A DNA stretch of 64,000 bases from RFPW01 sp040401595 (GCA_040401595.1 JBBAOE010000006.1:73547-137546); one strand, 5' to 3'; shown: positions 34,517-44,681, counted from the first letter of the stretch. Translations and numbers: made by a program. Notes: generated by a model from the letters alone, not told the origin.

Positions 34517-36067
34517 TCAGGCGATCCGCCGCAGTTTCGTCGTCCCATCCTGATTCGGGATGGTTTCGACGGGCAAATAGCTGGCATGCTCGAAGAGTCC
34601 GGCGCGGGTCCATTCCGCGATCTCGGCCCCCAGACTGAAGTCCGTCAGGGGGTGCTTGGTCGTCCAGTTGCGCTCCACCCGTAGGATGACCCGGCGGCGC
34701 TCAATCTCGAGCGCCAGCGGGTACGTGAAGGCCTGCATGTCCCGGCGACGGTGCAAAATCACCGCGAGTCGCAAGGCCAGCAACATCCGCCATTCCCCGT
34801 CCAGTTCCACCAGGCTGGTCATTTTGGTCAGCTTGCCGGTGTGGCCAAGGACCAGGCGTGAGAGCAGCGCCTGATCCGGGCGCGAGAATCCCGGCAAGTC
34901 GGCGTGGGCGACGATGTAGGCCGAATGTTTGTGGTAAGCCGAATGCGAAATGCTCAACCCGATTTCGCTCAGCGACGCAGCCCATCCCAGCATTTCAGCG
35001 CCGCGTTCCACATCCTCTGCGGCGCCACGGGCGATCGACTGCCAGAGCCAGGCGGCCGTCTTTCCAACGCGCTCGGCATGGTCCCGGTCAACGCCGTATC
35101 GGATCATCGACTGTTCGACGGTGACGTCGCGCATATCGGTGTCATTGGTCCGGCCCAGAAGGTCGTAGAGCACGCCTTCGCGCAGCGCGCCCGCGGTGTA
35201 GCGCATGCTCGCGATACCGAATTCGTCAAATGCGGCCCGCAGGATCGCAAGCCCGCCCGGCAAGACCGCCCGACGGTCCGAGCGCAAGCCCTGGAGGCGC
35301 AAGCGCTCCACATGGCCGGCCTTGACCAGCGCGCCTTCGATGCGGACGAGCGATTCGCGCGTGATGGTGGGGTCGCCGAATTCGGCCTGACAGATGCCGG
35401 CGATCGTTTTGGCAGTGCCCGAGGTGCCGATCGCTTCGCCCCAGGTCTCGCGTCGAAAGCCTTTGACCAGGGGGGCAAACAGGTCGCGAGCGATCAGGAT
35501 GGCTTCGTGCATCGCTTCACGGTGGATTTCACCATCCTCGGCGATCCGCCCGGTCAGTCCAACGCAGCCTACGGTCACGCTTTCCGTCAGCCGGGGCTCG
35601 TAGTCCAGCCCGATGATGCATTCGGTGGAGCCGCCACCGATGTCAATGACGAGGCGGCGCGAACCGTCAGCGGGCAGGGTATGGGCGGCGCCGATCCAGA
35701 TCAGGCGGGCTTCTTCGCGTCCGGCGATAACTTCGATCGGGAATCCGAGCGCGGCCTCGAAGGTGGCAATGACATGGCGGGCATTTTTTGCCTGGCGCAG
35801 GGTACTGGTGGCGACGGCCCGAACCGAATCCGGGTGAAATGCCCGCAAGCGCTCGCCAAAGCGTTGCAGCGCTTCGACGGCACGTCGCTGCGCCAATGCC
35901 GTGAGATTGCGTTCCGGGTCCAGACCGGCGGCAAGCCGCACACTCTCCTTCAATACATCAACCGGCACGACCTGAACGCCGGCTGGCGACGAGTCAGCCC
36001 GCCCGATCAGCAGACGGAAGCTGTTGGATCCCAAGTCGACGGCAGCAAGGAGAAGAGGGTCTGGCAT
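34517..36067 (-). CDS. ppx: exopolyphosphatase / Ppx-GppA phosphatase
   Basis: Releases phosphate from polyphosphate ends, or hydrolyses pppGpp. 516 residues: actin-like ATPase fold start AAVDLGSNSFRLLIGR, the second phosphate loop VIDIGGGSTECIIG near residue 140, and the C-terminal HD-like domain containing GAEMLGWAASLSEIGLSISHSAYHKHSAYI. Length fits the long Ppx form. Divergent from ppk1 with a 96-bp shared upstream region, so synthesis and breakdown of polyphosphate may be co-regulated. Confidence 0.93.
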   Translation of the reverse strand: MPDPLLLAAVDLGSNSFRLLIGRADSSPAGVQVVPVDVLKESVRLAAGLDPERNLTALAQRRAVEALQRFGERLRAFHPDSVRAVATSTLRQAKNARHVIATFEAALGFPIEVIAGREEARLIWIGAAHTLPADGSRRLVIDIGGGSTECIIGLDYEPRLTESVTVGCVGLTGRIAEDGEIHREAMHEAILIARDLFAPLVKGFRRETWGEAIGTSGTAKTIAGICQAEFGDPTITRESLVRIEGALVKAGHVERLRLQGLRSDRRAVLPGGLAILRAAFDEFGIASMRYTAGALREGVLYDLLGRTNDTDMRDVTVEQSMIRYGVDRDHAERVGKTAAWLWQSIARGAAEDVERGAEMLGWAASLSEIGLSISHSAYHKHSAYIVAHADLPGFSRPDQALLSRLVLGHTGKLTKMTSLVELDGEWRMLLALRLAVILHRRRDMQAFTYPLALEIERRRVILRVERNWTTKHPLTDFSLGAEIAEWTRAGLFEHASYLPVETIPNQDGTTKLRRIA

Positions 36068-36163
36068 TCGGTTTAATTGTGGGTGCGAAATAATCTCTTA
36101 ACACCGAAAGATGACGATGTCATTGCACACCGTCGTGCCCAAGGTCTATCGCAGGATTATCCG

Positions 36164-38299
36164 ATGAAATCAGCCAAAACCGCCGTGGTCGGTAAACGTC
36201 AACCCGCGGTCACCCCCGCTGACCGATGGCATACGGAGCCCGATCGCATGCCAGCCCACCGAGGGGACGCCCTGCTGAATCGGGAGCAGGGCCTGCTGGC
36301 GTTCAATGAGCGCGTGCTGGCGCAGGCTGACAATGATCGGGTGCCATTGCTCGAGCGTTTGCGCTATCTGACGATCGTGTCGAGCAACCTCGACGAATTT
36401 TTTGAAATCCGGGTCTCCGGACTGCACGAACTGGCCCGGGTCGATGATGCATCGGCCACCGAGGCCCGGGCGTCGCTGGCTGCCATCAGTGCGCGAGTCA
36501 ATCGCCTGGTCGCTCGCCAGTACGCCTTGCTCAACGAGGTCCTGATCCCCCAGCTGGCCCAAGAGGGCATCGTTTTTCATGCGTCAACGACCTGGACGGA
36601 ACCGCATCGCGACTTCGCCCGCACCATTTTCGAATCCGAGATCGAACCGCTGTTGACGCCGATCGCGCTCGATCCCGCCCATCCCTTCCCGCGCATCCTC
36701 AACAAGAGTCTGAATTTCATTGTCGAACTCGACGGTCAGGATGCCTTTGGACGCCGTGCCGGGATTGCGGTTGTTCAGGCGCCGCGGGCCTTGCCCCGTC
36801 TGATCCAGGTCCCGCAGGACATCTCGGGTCATGCCAACGGTCTGATGCTGCTGACGTCGGTGGTCCAGGGATTCGTGGGCAATCTCTTCCCCGGAATGAA
36901 CGTGCGCGCAGTGCATCAGTTCCGTGTCACTCGCAACAGCGACCTCTTTGTCGATGAGGAAGACATCACGGACCTGCGTCGGGCGCTGCAGGGCGAACTG
37001 CCCAGTCGCCACTATGGGGACGCGGTTCGGCTCGAAGTATCGGCTGGGATTGGCGAGGAGCCATTGAACCGTTTGTTGCAGGAGTTCGAGCTGCGCCCGC
37101 AAGACTGCTACCCCGTCAAGGGTCCGGTCAATCTGGTGCGCTTAGCCCAGGTTCTCGACCAGGTCGACCGGCCCGACCTAAAGTTTCCTTCGTTTGTGCC
37201 GGGCCTGCCGGGTTGGCTCAAACAGAAAGACCTCTTCAGCGCCATCCGCAAGGGCGACGTCATGGTGCACCAGCCCTACGAATCCTTCGCACCCGTGATG
37301 GATTTTCTCTCGAGCGCGGCGGTGGATCCGAAGGTCGTTGCGATCAAGCAAACCATCTATCGCACCGGTGTGGACAGCGCGCTGATGGAAGCACTGATTG
37401 CAGCGGCGCGGGCAGGCAAGGAAGTGACGGTCGTGCTCGAACTGATGGCGCGTTTCGATGAGGAGGCCAATCTCAACTGGGCTGGGCGTCTGGAGCAGGT
37501 GGGCGCCCATGTCGTCTATGGCGTGGTGGGCCATAAGACGCACGCTAAGATGGCGCTGATTACGCGCCGCGAAGCCGATGGCCTGCGGATGTACGCCCAC
37601 CTCGGAACCGGTAATTACCATCCGCATACGGCCAGACTCTATGAAGACTTCGGCCTGTTCACCGCCAACCGTGAAATCTGCGCCGATGTGCATGAGGTGT
37701 TTCGTCGATTGACCGGACTGGGGGCGGCCGGTGCCTTGAACCATCTCTGGCAGGCGCCGTTTACGCTGCATCAGAAGGTGATTGACGGGATCGAACGCGA
37801 AACCGAGCATGCCCGTGCTGGCAAGCCGGCGCGGATCACCGCCAAAATGAATTCGCTCCTTGAACCGACGGTGATCGCTGCGCTCTATACCGCTAGTCAG
37901 GCCGGGGTTCGCATTGACCTGATTATTCGGGGCGTCTGTGCCCTTCGGCCGGGCGTTCCTGGTCAATCCGAGAACATCAACGTGCGCTCGATTATTGGGC
38001 GATTTCTTGAGCATTCCCGGGTCTTCCGGTTCTGGAATGACGGCCAGGACGAGGTCTGGTTGAGTTCTGCCGATTGGATGGATCGGAATTTTTTCCGCCG
38101 GGTTGAAATTGCTTTCCCTGTTCTTGACCCGAAGCTCAAAGCGCGGGTGATTGAAGAAGCGCTTGAGGAACATCTGGCCGATAACGCATCGGCCTGGCTG
38201 ATGGGATCCGATGGGGCCTACCAGCGCCTGCAACCCGAGGGGGAACAACGGGTGTCGCAACTCCGATTGCTGGCGCGCATGGGCGCCGCAGAGGGGTGA
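36164..38299 (+). CDS. ppk1: polyphosphate kinase 1
   Basis: Makes long-chain polyphosphate from ATP. The family region begins LNREQGLLAFNERVLAQA and includes LRYLTIVSSNLDEFFEIRVSG; the two phospholipase-D-like catalytic domains hold KQTIYRTG, HLGTGNYHPHTARLYEDFGLFT (autophosphorylated His) and IIRGVCALRPG with RSIIGRFLEHSRVFRFWNDG. I place the start at ATG 36164 (AGGA 8 nt upstream); a GTG at 36077 would add 29 residues without family similarity. Divergent from ppx. Length about 711 residues is usual. Confidence 0.95.
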   Translation: MKSAKTAVVGKRQPAVTPADRWHTEPDRMPAHRGDALLNREQGLLAFNERVLAQADNDRVPLLERLRYLTIVSSNLDEFFEIRVSGLHELARVDDASATEARASLAAISARVNRLVARQYALLNEVLIPQLAQEGIVFHASTTWTEPHRDFARTIFESEIEPLLTPIALDPAHPFPRILNKSLNFIVELDGQDAFGRRAGIAVVQAPRALPRLIQVPQDISGHANGLMLLTSVVQGFVGNLFPGMNVRAVHQFRVTRNSDLFVDEEDITDLRRALQGELPSRHYGDAVRLEVSAGIGEEPLNRLLQEFELRPQDCYPVKGPVNLVRLAQVLDQVDRPDLKFPSFVPGLPGWLKQKDLFSAIRKGDVMVHQPYESFAPVMDFLSSAAVDPKVVAIKQTIYRTGVDSALMEALIAAARAGKEVTVVLELMARFDEEANLNWAGRLEQVGAHVVYGVVGHKTHAKMALITRREADGLRMYAHLGTGNYHPHTARLYEDFGLFTANREICADVHEVFRRLTGLGAAGALNHLWQAPFTLHQKVIDGIERETEHARAGKPARITAKMNSLLEPTVIAALYTASQAGVRIDLIIRGVCALRPGVPGQSENINVRSIIGRFLEHSRVFRFWNDGQDEVWLSSADWMDRNFFRRVEIAFPVLDPKLKARVIEEALEEHLADNASAWLMGSDGAYQRLQPEGEQRVSQLRLLARMGAAEG

Positions 38300-38416
38300 G
38301 CTTGGACCATCGGCATTCGTTGTTGAAATTTATTAGGGTTTCCCACAACATAACTGTCACATTGGGTGAGTAGATTGCTAAAGTTGTAAAAAATCCCTCA
38401 CCGAAAGACGATTGCC

Positions 38417-41400
38417 ATGAATCAATCCCTCTGGAATGTTTTTGCTCGTACTGCGATCAGCGTGGCGGTTGCCGCTGTGGTCGCGCCCGCGATGGCCCAG
38501 AACACGACATCGATCATCGCGGGCCGGGTGGTGGGTGCCGATGGCAAGGCCGTTGCCAATGCCTCCGTGACGGTCCTGCATGTGGAGTCCGGGTCCGTCA
38601 ATCGGGTGGTGAGCGATACCGATGGCCGCTACCGTGCCAGTGGTTTGCGGGTGGGAGGCCCCTTTACGGTCACCGTCAGCAAGGACGGTGCAACGTCGAC
38701 CCGATCCGATGTGTTTACCATGCTGGCAGAAACGCTGGATCTCGACCTGACGGTGGGGACTGCTTCACTGGCGGCCGTGACCGTTTCGCAGTCGGCGCTC
38801 AATACGATTTTTGATAGCGCACGCACCGGCGCTGGGACGAGCATCAGCAATCAGGAACTCAATGCGTTGCCGTCGATCAAACGTAACCTGTACGACTACG
38901 CCCGACTCGACCCGCGGGTCTCGCAGACGGACAAGGGCAATGGGGAAATTTCGGCCGGCGGTCAGAACTCCAAGTACAATGTCGCCACCATTGACGGCGT
39001 GTCTATTTCCGACACCTTTGGTCTTGAGTCGAACAATTTTCCGACGCTCAAGCAGCCGATTCCGATCGACGCCATTCAGTCCGTCCAGGTTAACGTCGCC
39101 AACTACGATGTGACCCAGAAGGGCTACACCGGTGCCAACATCAATGCGGTCACCAAGAGCGGGACCAACGAAATCAAGGGCAGCACCTATTTCGTTTACC
39201 GCGATGACAACATGTCGGGCAAGCGTTACAACATCCTGACCGATGTCTACACGCAGGCTCCAAAGTTCAAGGAAACGACCAAGGGATTTACCCTGGGTGG
39301 GCCGATCATCAGTGACAAGCTCTTCTACTTCGTGGCCTATGAAGAGTTGAAGAGCACGCGCACGGCCCCGGACTTTGGCGTGGTCGGCAGTTCGGCGGCG
39401 GGCCAGGTGGGGATCACGTCCTCGGCTGTGGCGAGTGCCCAGTCGATCGCAAAGAACACGTACGGCATCAATATCGGGGGGCTCGATACGCCGTCGAAGC
39501 AACTGCAGGTCCGCGACACCCTGGCGAAGTTCGACTGGAACATCAACGACTCCCATCGTGCCAGCCTGCGCTTCTCCAGAACCGATCAGACCGAACCCAT
39601 CTATCCGAACTTCTCGGCGACCGCGTTGTCGCTGGACTCCAACTGGTATTCCCAGGTGAAGACCATCGACAGTGTCGTGGGTCAGTGGATTGCGGATTGG
39701 ACCAACAACTTCTCGACCGAAGCCAAAGTGTCGAGCCGCAAGTACAGCAGCCTCCCGGTCAACAATGCCAACCTGCCGCAGATGTCACTGGCGTTCTCCG
39801 GTGCGCTGCCGACCGGTGCGCCAGCGGGATTGTCGACCGGTAGCCGCTCGCTCTTTTTTGGTACCGAGCAGAGTCGTCACTTCAACGTACTCACGACTGA
39901 CACGGTCGATGCTTACCTGGCTGGGACCTACAGCTACAAGAATCACGAACTGAAGTTTGGTGGCGATTACAGCCAAAATGAGGTCTACAACGCATTTTTG
40001 CAAAACACCAAGGGAAACTATTCCTTTGCCTGTATCAACAGCAGCGCGACCTTCACTTACACGAACCCCCTGCTTGCCAACGGCGTGACGTGTAGTTCGG
40101 CGACCCAGGCGCAGGTCGAAGCGGCCGTGCTTGAGAACTTTCAGCGCGGCCGTCCATTGACCTATCAGGTCCAGAACCCGCTGCCAGGTCGCACCCTCGC
40201 CGACGGCGTGGCGACTTGGACGCTGGGCAACACTGGGGTCTTCCTGCAAGACAATATCGCGATCAACAACCGCCTCAAGGTGGTCGTTGGTGCGCGTCTT
40301 GACCAGATCAGTACGCCCGACAAGCCTCTGTCCAACAGCGCAGCGTCTGCGCCACTGGTCGCCGGCAATGCCGCGACAAACACGCGCCAGACGGGAGGGT
40401 TCGGCCTGAACAACTCCTTCAACATGGACGGCAAGGAGCTGTTCCAGCCGCGTCTTGGGTTTAACTGGGACTTGTCGAGCGCTGAGCGGCGCTCGCAGTT
40501 GCGGGGTGGTGCCGGCCTCTTCCAGGGCGCTGCTGCCAACGTTTGGCTGTCCAACCCGTATTCCAATACTGGGGTCGCGACCTCGGTCATCGGATGCGGC
40601 ATCTCGGGCTACAGCGCTTGCCCACCCACGGACGGTTTGCTCAAGGTGGATCCGAACGCGCAGATCACGAGCTTCACCGGAACCATTCCGGCGGCCAACG
40701 TCGACTTTCTCGACCCCAGCCTCAAGCAGCCCTCGGTCACCAAGTTCAACCTGGCCTTCGAGCAGGAACTTCCGATCAAGGGCGTGATCGCCTCGGCCGA
40801 GATCATTCAGACGCGCAGCAACAACGCCATCTATTACAAATACCTGAACCTCGGACCGACGACCAGGACCGGTGTGGATGGCCGCGAGCTTTACTACAAC
40901 GCGGCGGGTTACGACACCAATTGCTGGACTGCAACGGGTGGGACCAACGCATCCGGGACCGCAGGCTGTTCGGGTAGCGTGACGTCGAAAGCGCTGCGCA
41001 ATGCGGCGTTTAACAACGTCACGGTCGCGACCAATACCAATCAGGGCGGTGGTAACGCGGTGACTCTGGCCTTGAGCCAGCCTGCTAACCAGGGCCTGGG
41101 CTGGGCGCTGGCTTACACGAAGACAAGCGCTACGGAAGTGAGCCCGCTGACTTCGTCGGTGGCGAACTCGAACTGGTTGAACCGCTCGATCTTCAATCCG
41201 AACGAAGACGTGGCGTCGAACTCGAACTTCCTGGTCCGGGAGCGCATCAACGCGGGATTCACCTGGTCGCAGGCGTGGTTCGGAAATCGTAAAACCACGA
41301 TGGGTCTCTTCTACGAAGGCCGTCAAGGCAAGCCGTATAGCTGGACCTTTGGCAATGACCTCAATGGCGACGGCGTCTCCGGCAACGATCTGATGTACAT

Positions 41401-41839
41401 CCCGAAAGGTGTGGGCTCGGGCGAAGTCGTGTTCAAGGGCGGTGCGGTTGAAGAGGCGGCATTCTGGCAAATCGTCAATGACAATCCCGATCTGGCCAAG
41501 GCCAAGGGTGGGGTTGTTTCGCGCAACTCGAGCTTCTCGCCCTGGACCAACAGTTTCGACCTGCGTCTGAGTCAGGAACTCCCCGGGCTGACCGCCAAGA
41601 CCCGCGGTTTCCTGATCGTCGACTTCCTCAACGTCGGTAACCTGATCAACCGCAATTGGGGCCGGATCAATGAGGGCCCGTTCCCGTTGACACGTAACTT
41701 TGCGTTTTTCAACGGGGTTGACGCGCAGGGCCGCTATGTCTACAGCCTGCGCTCGGCTGGGGTATCGTCACTGCAGACCCGTCAGACCGGCGGGGAATCG
41801 CAGTACGCGATTCAGGTCACCGCCCGCTACGAGTTCTGA
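38417..41839 (+). CDS. Oar-like TonB-dependent receptor with carboxypeptidase-regulatory-like domain
   Basis: A 1140-residue outer-membrane receptor. Signal peptide to about residue 27 (VAPAMA|Q), a carboxypeptidase-regulatory-like beta-sandwich (about 32-112: SIIAGRVVGADGKAVANASVTVL), a plug with NVANYDVTQKGYTGANINAVTKSGTNEIKGS near 245, and a beta barrel ending with Phe after VTARY, as outer-membrane proteins do. This is the Oar/OmpA-related group known from myxobacteria and xanthomonads, often linked to peptide or oligosaccharide uptake or to secretion. Four Cys in the barrel may form loops (FACINSS, VTCSS, IGCGISGYSACPP, NCWT, AGCSG). Stands alone downstream of ppk1; substrate unknown. 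Confidence 0.88.
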   Translation: MNQSLWNVFARTAISVAVAAVVAPAMAQNTTSIIAGRVVGADGKAVANASVTVLHVESGSVNRVVSDTDGRYRASGLRVGGPFTVTVSKDGATSTRSDVFTMLAETLDLDLTVGTASLAAVTVSQSALNTIFDSARTGAGTSISNQELNALPSIKRNLYDYARLDPRVSQTDKGNGEISAGGQNSKYNVATIDGVSISDTFGLESNNFPTLKQPIPIDAIQSVQVNVANYDVTQKGYTGANINAVTKSGTNEIKGSTYFVYRDDNMSGKRYNILTDVYTQAPKFKETTKGFTLGGPIISDKLFYFVAYEELKSTRTAPDFGVVGSSAAGQVGITSSAVASAQSIAKNTYGINIGGLDTPSKQLQVRDTLAKFDWNINDSHRASLRFSRTDQTEPIYPNFSATALSLDSNWYSQVKTIDSVVGQWIADWTNNFSTEAKVSSRKYSSLPVNNANLPQMSLAFSGALPTGAPAGLSTGSRSLFFGTEQSRHFNVLTTDTVDAYLAGTYSYKNHELKFGGDYSQNEVYNAFLQNTKGNYSFACINSSATFTYTNPLLANGVTCSSATQAQVEAAVLENFQRGRPLTYQVQNPLPGRTLADGVATWTLGNTGVFLQDNIAINNRLKVVVGARLDQISTPDKPLSNSAASAPLVAGNAATNTRQTGGFGLNNSFNMDGKELFQPRLGFNWDLSSAERRSQLRGGAGLFQGAAANVWLSNPYSNTGVATSVIGCGISGYSACPPTDGLLKVDPNAQITSFTGTIPAANVDFLDPSLKQPSVTKFNLAFEQELPIKGVIASAEIIQTRSNNAIYYKYLNLGPTTRTGVDGRELYYNAAGYDTNCWTATGGTNASGTAGCSGSVTSKALRNAAFNNVTVATNTNQGGGNAVTLALSQPANQGLGWALAYTKTSATEVSPLTSSVANSNWLNRSIFNPNEDVASNSNFLVRERINAGFTWSQAWFGNRKTTMGLFYEGRQGKPYSWTFGNDLNGDGVSGNDLMYIPKGVGSGEVVFKGGAVEEAAFWQIVNDNPDLAKAKGGVVSRNSSFSPWTNSFDLRLSQELPGLTAKTRGFLIVDFLNVGNLINRNWGRINEGPFPLTRNFAFFNGVDAQGRYVYSLRSAGVSSLQTRQTGGESQYAIQVTARYEF

Positions 41840-41860
41840 TCGATCGCCTGAGCTGACGGC

Positions 41861-41881
41861 GCGCCCCTGCACGCGGGGGGC
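41861..41881. terminator. candidate bidirectional terminator
   Basis: GCGCCCC, seven-base loop, GGGGGGC: a G+C-rich hairpin with one mismatch between the stops of the TonB receptor and the convergent CysQ-like gene. No T tract is present, so the call is tentative. Confidence 0.35.
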
Positions 41882-41888
41882 GGCCGTT

Positions 41889-42737
41889 TCAGTGACCGTT
41901 CGCTTTGAGCCAGGCGGCTTTGCGTGCGGCGAGCTCCAGCGCAGCAGCGGGAGCCCCGCCAAAACAGGCTCGCACCTCGCCCCTGCCATCCGCATCGTAG
42001 CGGACCGGCTCGCCCACGTCGTTGTAGAGCTCCCCACCAGCACCGATGAGAAGGGCATGACCGGCCGCGATGTCCCAGGACTGCACGCCGTGCAGGGTAA
42101 GCGTTGCTACCGCGTCGCCAGCCGCAACCAGGGCGAGTCGGTAGGCAATGCTGGTCATCGTCACGAATCGAGCCGGGGCGACCAGCGCTGCGCTTGCTTC
42201 CGGTCGGTGTTCAGCAGAACGGCTCAACAGGACTCGATGCTGGCTGGTCAGTTGCTGGTTCGCCAGAGGTGCCTGATGCGAGACGATGGCCTGACCATTG
42301 CGTCTGACCGGACCCGCCCCTTCAGCCCACGCAATCAGATCAGGACCGCGCTCAGGTGCCATCGGCGCGTAGACGACACCCAGGACGGGACGCCCCCCAT
42401 CGAGGAGCGCGACGGAGACGGCACTGCCTTCCAGGCCGCGCAGAAAATCCCGGGTGCCGTCCTGCGGGTCGACCACCCAGCAGGACCGTCGCTGTTCTTG
42501 GGAAGCATTTGCGGCGCAGGCCACTACGCCCAGTTCTTCGCCGACAAACCGTGCTGGCCAGGCCGCAAGGAGTTCTGCGCGCAGCTGGCGCTCGATCTCA
42601 ACGTCGACCGGGGCTGTCTCTGCGCTGCCTCGAGGACCTCCGCTACGGGCGCGCTCGGCGACGAGGAGGGTGCCCGCATCGGTGGCTGCGGAAATCGCAA
42701 TTTGCAATAAGGCCGAGAGATCTAGAATCGTCTTCAT
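41889..42737 (-). CDS. inositol-monophosphatase-family phosphatase (CysQ-like)
   Basis: A 282-residue lithium-sensitive phosphatase with both metal motifs: VVDPQDGTRDFLRG near residue 88 (DPxDGTxxF) and SWDIAAGHALLIGAGG near 230; the metal-binding Glu pair is in FVGEELGV. Members dephosphorylate 3'-phosphoadenosine 5'-phosphate (CysQ) or inositol phosphates. The EELG and DPQDGTRDF variants lean towards the CysQ side, not certain. Convergent with the TonB receptor gene. Confidence 0.82.
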   Translation of the reverse strand: MKTILDLSALLQIAISAATDAGTLLVAERARSGGPRGSAETAPVDVEIERQLRAELLAAWPARFVGEELGVVACAANASQEQRRSCWVVDPQDGTRDFLRGLEGSAVSVALLDGGRPVLGVVYAPMAPERGPDLIAWAEGAGPVRRNGQAIVSHQAPLANQQLTSQHRVLLSRSAEHRPEASAALVAPARFVTMTSIAYRLALVAAGDAVATLTLHGVQSWDIAAGHALLIGAGGELYNDVGEPVRYDADGRGEVRACFGGAPAAALELAARKAAWLKANGH

Positions 42738-42963
42738 TATTTGTAGAAAACACCACTTCGGGTTGGAAGGTTTAATCTGTGGGCCTAGCGCAAAGAGGAT
42801 GTTCGCCAGTCGATTTTCGGCGCTTGGACATGAAACCTGCCGATAATCTGTTTTGCCTTTCGCGGTTGACTACGCATGCTTATGCACACTATGACACTGG
42901 TTCGTTCTCGCGCTCAGGGCGTGGTGACCTTCCGCTAGAGCCCGGAGAGCCGGGAGCAGGAAT

Positions 42964-44244
42964 ATGCGGGTAGCGGTCATTGGCGCGGGGATTGTTGGAC
43001 TCGCTTGTGCCGCGACCCTGACGCAGCGCGGGCATCAAGTTCGTTGGATTGACCCCCATCCCCCTGGTGAGGGATGTTCGGCGGGTAACGCCGGCCTCTT
43101 CAGTTTGTCCTCGTTTGTGCCGCTGGCGTTGCCCGGAGCCTGGCGCAAGGCGGCGGGTTGGCTGGCCGATCCGCTCGGGCCGCTGACGATTCGTCCGGCC
43201 TATCTGTCACGCGTTCTGCCCTGGTTATGGCAATTGCACCGATCGAGCCGGCTCGATCGGGTCGTCGCATCCGCGGACGCCATGCATGGCTTGCTGCGCC
43301 CGACCTGGGACGCGTGGCTGCCGCTCGCGCAGTGGGCCGGGGCATCGGCCCTGATTCGCCGCGATGGCTGGGCGGCCGCCTACCGGTCCGCGGCCGCGCT
43401 TGAGGCCGACGCGCAGGGCTGGCGTTTGCGTGCCGAGCGTGGCGTGCGGATCGAGACCTTGAGCGGCGCGAGCGTGCGCGAGTTTGATCCAACCCTGTCG
43501 CCCGAGATTACGCATCTGCTGCATTTGCCGGATCAGGGGCATTGCCTTGATCCCCTGGCCCTTTGCCAGGCTCTGGCGCAGGCCGTCCGGACACAAAGCG
43601 CGGGCGCCACCTGGGGCGATGGTGTCGCCTGCGAGCCCGTACTGGCCTATGCGCGCGGCTTTGGCGTTCGTGATGGGCGCGTGGCCCAGGTGCACACCGA
43701 TCTGGGCGCCATTGCCGTGGACGCGGTCGTGGTGGCTGCTGGTGCCTATTCGGGGCCGCTTGCGGCACAACTCGGCGCACGCGTGCCGCTCGATACCGAG
43801 CGGGGCTATCACGTGACCCTCAATGCGGGCGCGGCGATGCCACGCGTTCCTCTGCTCGACGCGCAGGGTAAATGGTTCGCCACGCCGATGCGGGCCGGCC
43901 TGCGACTGGCTGGAACCGTCGAATTCGCCGGCCTCGATGCGCAGCCCAACTGGCAGCGCGCGGAGGCGCTGCTGCACCAGCTTCCGCGTCTACTGCCGGG
44001 TGTCCAGAACCCTGTCGAAGTGAGTCGCTGGATGGGGCGGCGTCCCTCGCTGCCCGATTCACGCCCCGTGATTGGCCGTTCACCGCAGTTTGCCAACGCC
44101 ATCTTCGCGTTTGGACATGCCCATGTTGGACTGACCTCGGCCGCTATAACCGGGCGGCTGGTTGCGCAACTCCTGGCCGATGAACCGACGTCGATCAACC
44201 TGAGCCCATTCGCGCCCGGGCGGTTCGCCGTATCGGCCGACTAG
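42964..44244 (+). CDS. DadA-like FAD-dependent amino-acid oxidase/dehydrogenase
   Basis: A 426-residue DAO-family flavoprotein. The N-terminal dinucleotide loop VAVIGAGIVGLACAATLTQRGHQV binds FAD; GEGCSAGNAGLFSLSSFVPLALPGAW follows, as in D-amino-acid dehydrogenases (SxANAG variant), and the C-terminal GRSPQFANAIFAFGHAHVGLTSAAITGRLVAQL closes the FAD site. Likely oxidises a D-amino acid or similar amine and feeds electrons to the quinone pool. The stop overlaps the convergent XRE gene by 4 bp. The ATG follows GGAGCAGGA. Confidence 0.87.
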   Translation: MRVAVIGAGIVGLACAATLTQRGHQVRWIDPHPPGEGCSAGNAGLFSLSSFVPLALPGAWRKAAGWLADPLGPLTIRPAYLSRVLPWLWQLHRSSRLDRVVASADAMHGLLRPTWDAWLPLAQWAGASALIRRDGWAAAYRSAAALEADAQGWRLRAERGVRIETLSGASVREFDPTLSPEITHLLHLPDQGHCLDPLALCQALAQAVRTQSAGATWGDGVACEPVLAYARGFGVRDGRVAQVHTDLGAIAVDAVVVAAGAYSGPLAAQLGARVPLDTERGYHVTLNAGAAMPRVPLLDAQGKWFATPMRAGLRLAGTVEFAGLDAQPNWQRAEALLHQLPRLLPGVQNPVEVSRWMGRRPSLPDSRPVIGRSPQFANAIFAFGHAHVGLTSAAITGRLVAQLLADEPTSINLSPFAPGRFAVSAD

Positions 44245-44681
44245 GGGTTGCTTGACGGAAGGTGAGAGTGCGAACCCGGTGGATGTTCTCGACCCGGTAC
44301 GCCAGAAGCTTCGCTTGCAGTCTGTTTGCCGAGGCGATCGGCCAAGCGATCGGCTAGACGTTCAAGCGTATCGCATAGCAGCTCGCGGTCCTCCGGCAGG
44401 CAGGCGTGCAGAGCCTCCTCGATCCGCACCCGATAGTCGCTGACGTTGACCGATGCACGGGTAATGAGCGTGGCGACCGGTACTTCCAGGATGTCGCATA
44501 TTTCCAGAACCTTGGACATGGAGGGGTCGGTGACCCCGCGTTCGAAGCGCGAGACGGTTTCCCGTTCGACCTGCAATCGTTCTGCCAATTGATCCTGAGT
44601 CATGCCTCGATGACGACGCAATTCAGCGAAACGCTCGCCGATGCGCAACGCCGTCAATCGCTTGCCCACTTGCCGCTGCAC
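44241..44681 (-). CDS. XRE family HTH regulator
   Basis: A 146-residue protein with a complete XRE helix-turn-helix (GERFAELRRHRGMTQDQLAERLQVERETVSRFERGVTDPSMSKVLEICDILEVPVATL, about residues 17-73) and a charged tail holding a short repeat LADRLADRL. GTG at 44681 has GGGAG 8 nt upstream, so the start is well placed. Convergent with the DadA-like gene; no effector domain is visible, so signal and targets are unknown. Confidence 0.87.
   Translation of the reverse strand: MQRQVGKRLTALRIGERFAELRRHRGMTQDQLAERLQVERETVSRFERGVTDPSMSKVLEICDILEVPVATLITRASVNVSDYRVRIEEALHACLPEDRELLCDTLERLADRLADRLGKQTASEASGVPGREHPPGSHSHLPSSNP

Noticed and set aside
34904..36076. 390-codon plus-strand frame opposite ppx
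   Set aside because: Antisense of a gene with complete Ppx/GppA motifs.
38354..38360. Pho box upstream of the TonB receptor
   Set aside because: Only one half-site (CTGTCAC); the position 11 bp on either side does not match the second half.
39785..41470. A 561-codon minus-strand frame within the TonB receptor gene
   Set aside because: Shadow frame of the receptor; its composition (Arg/Val/Ala-rich) shows no family.
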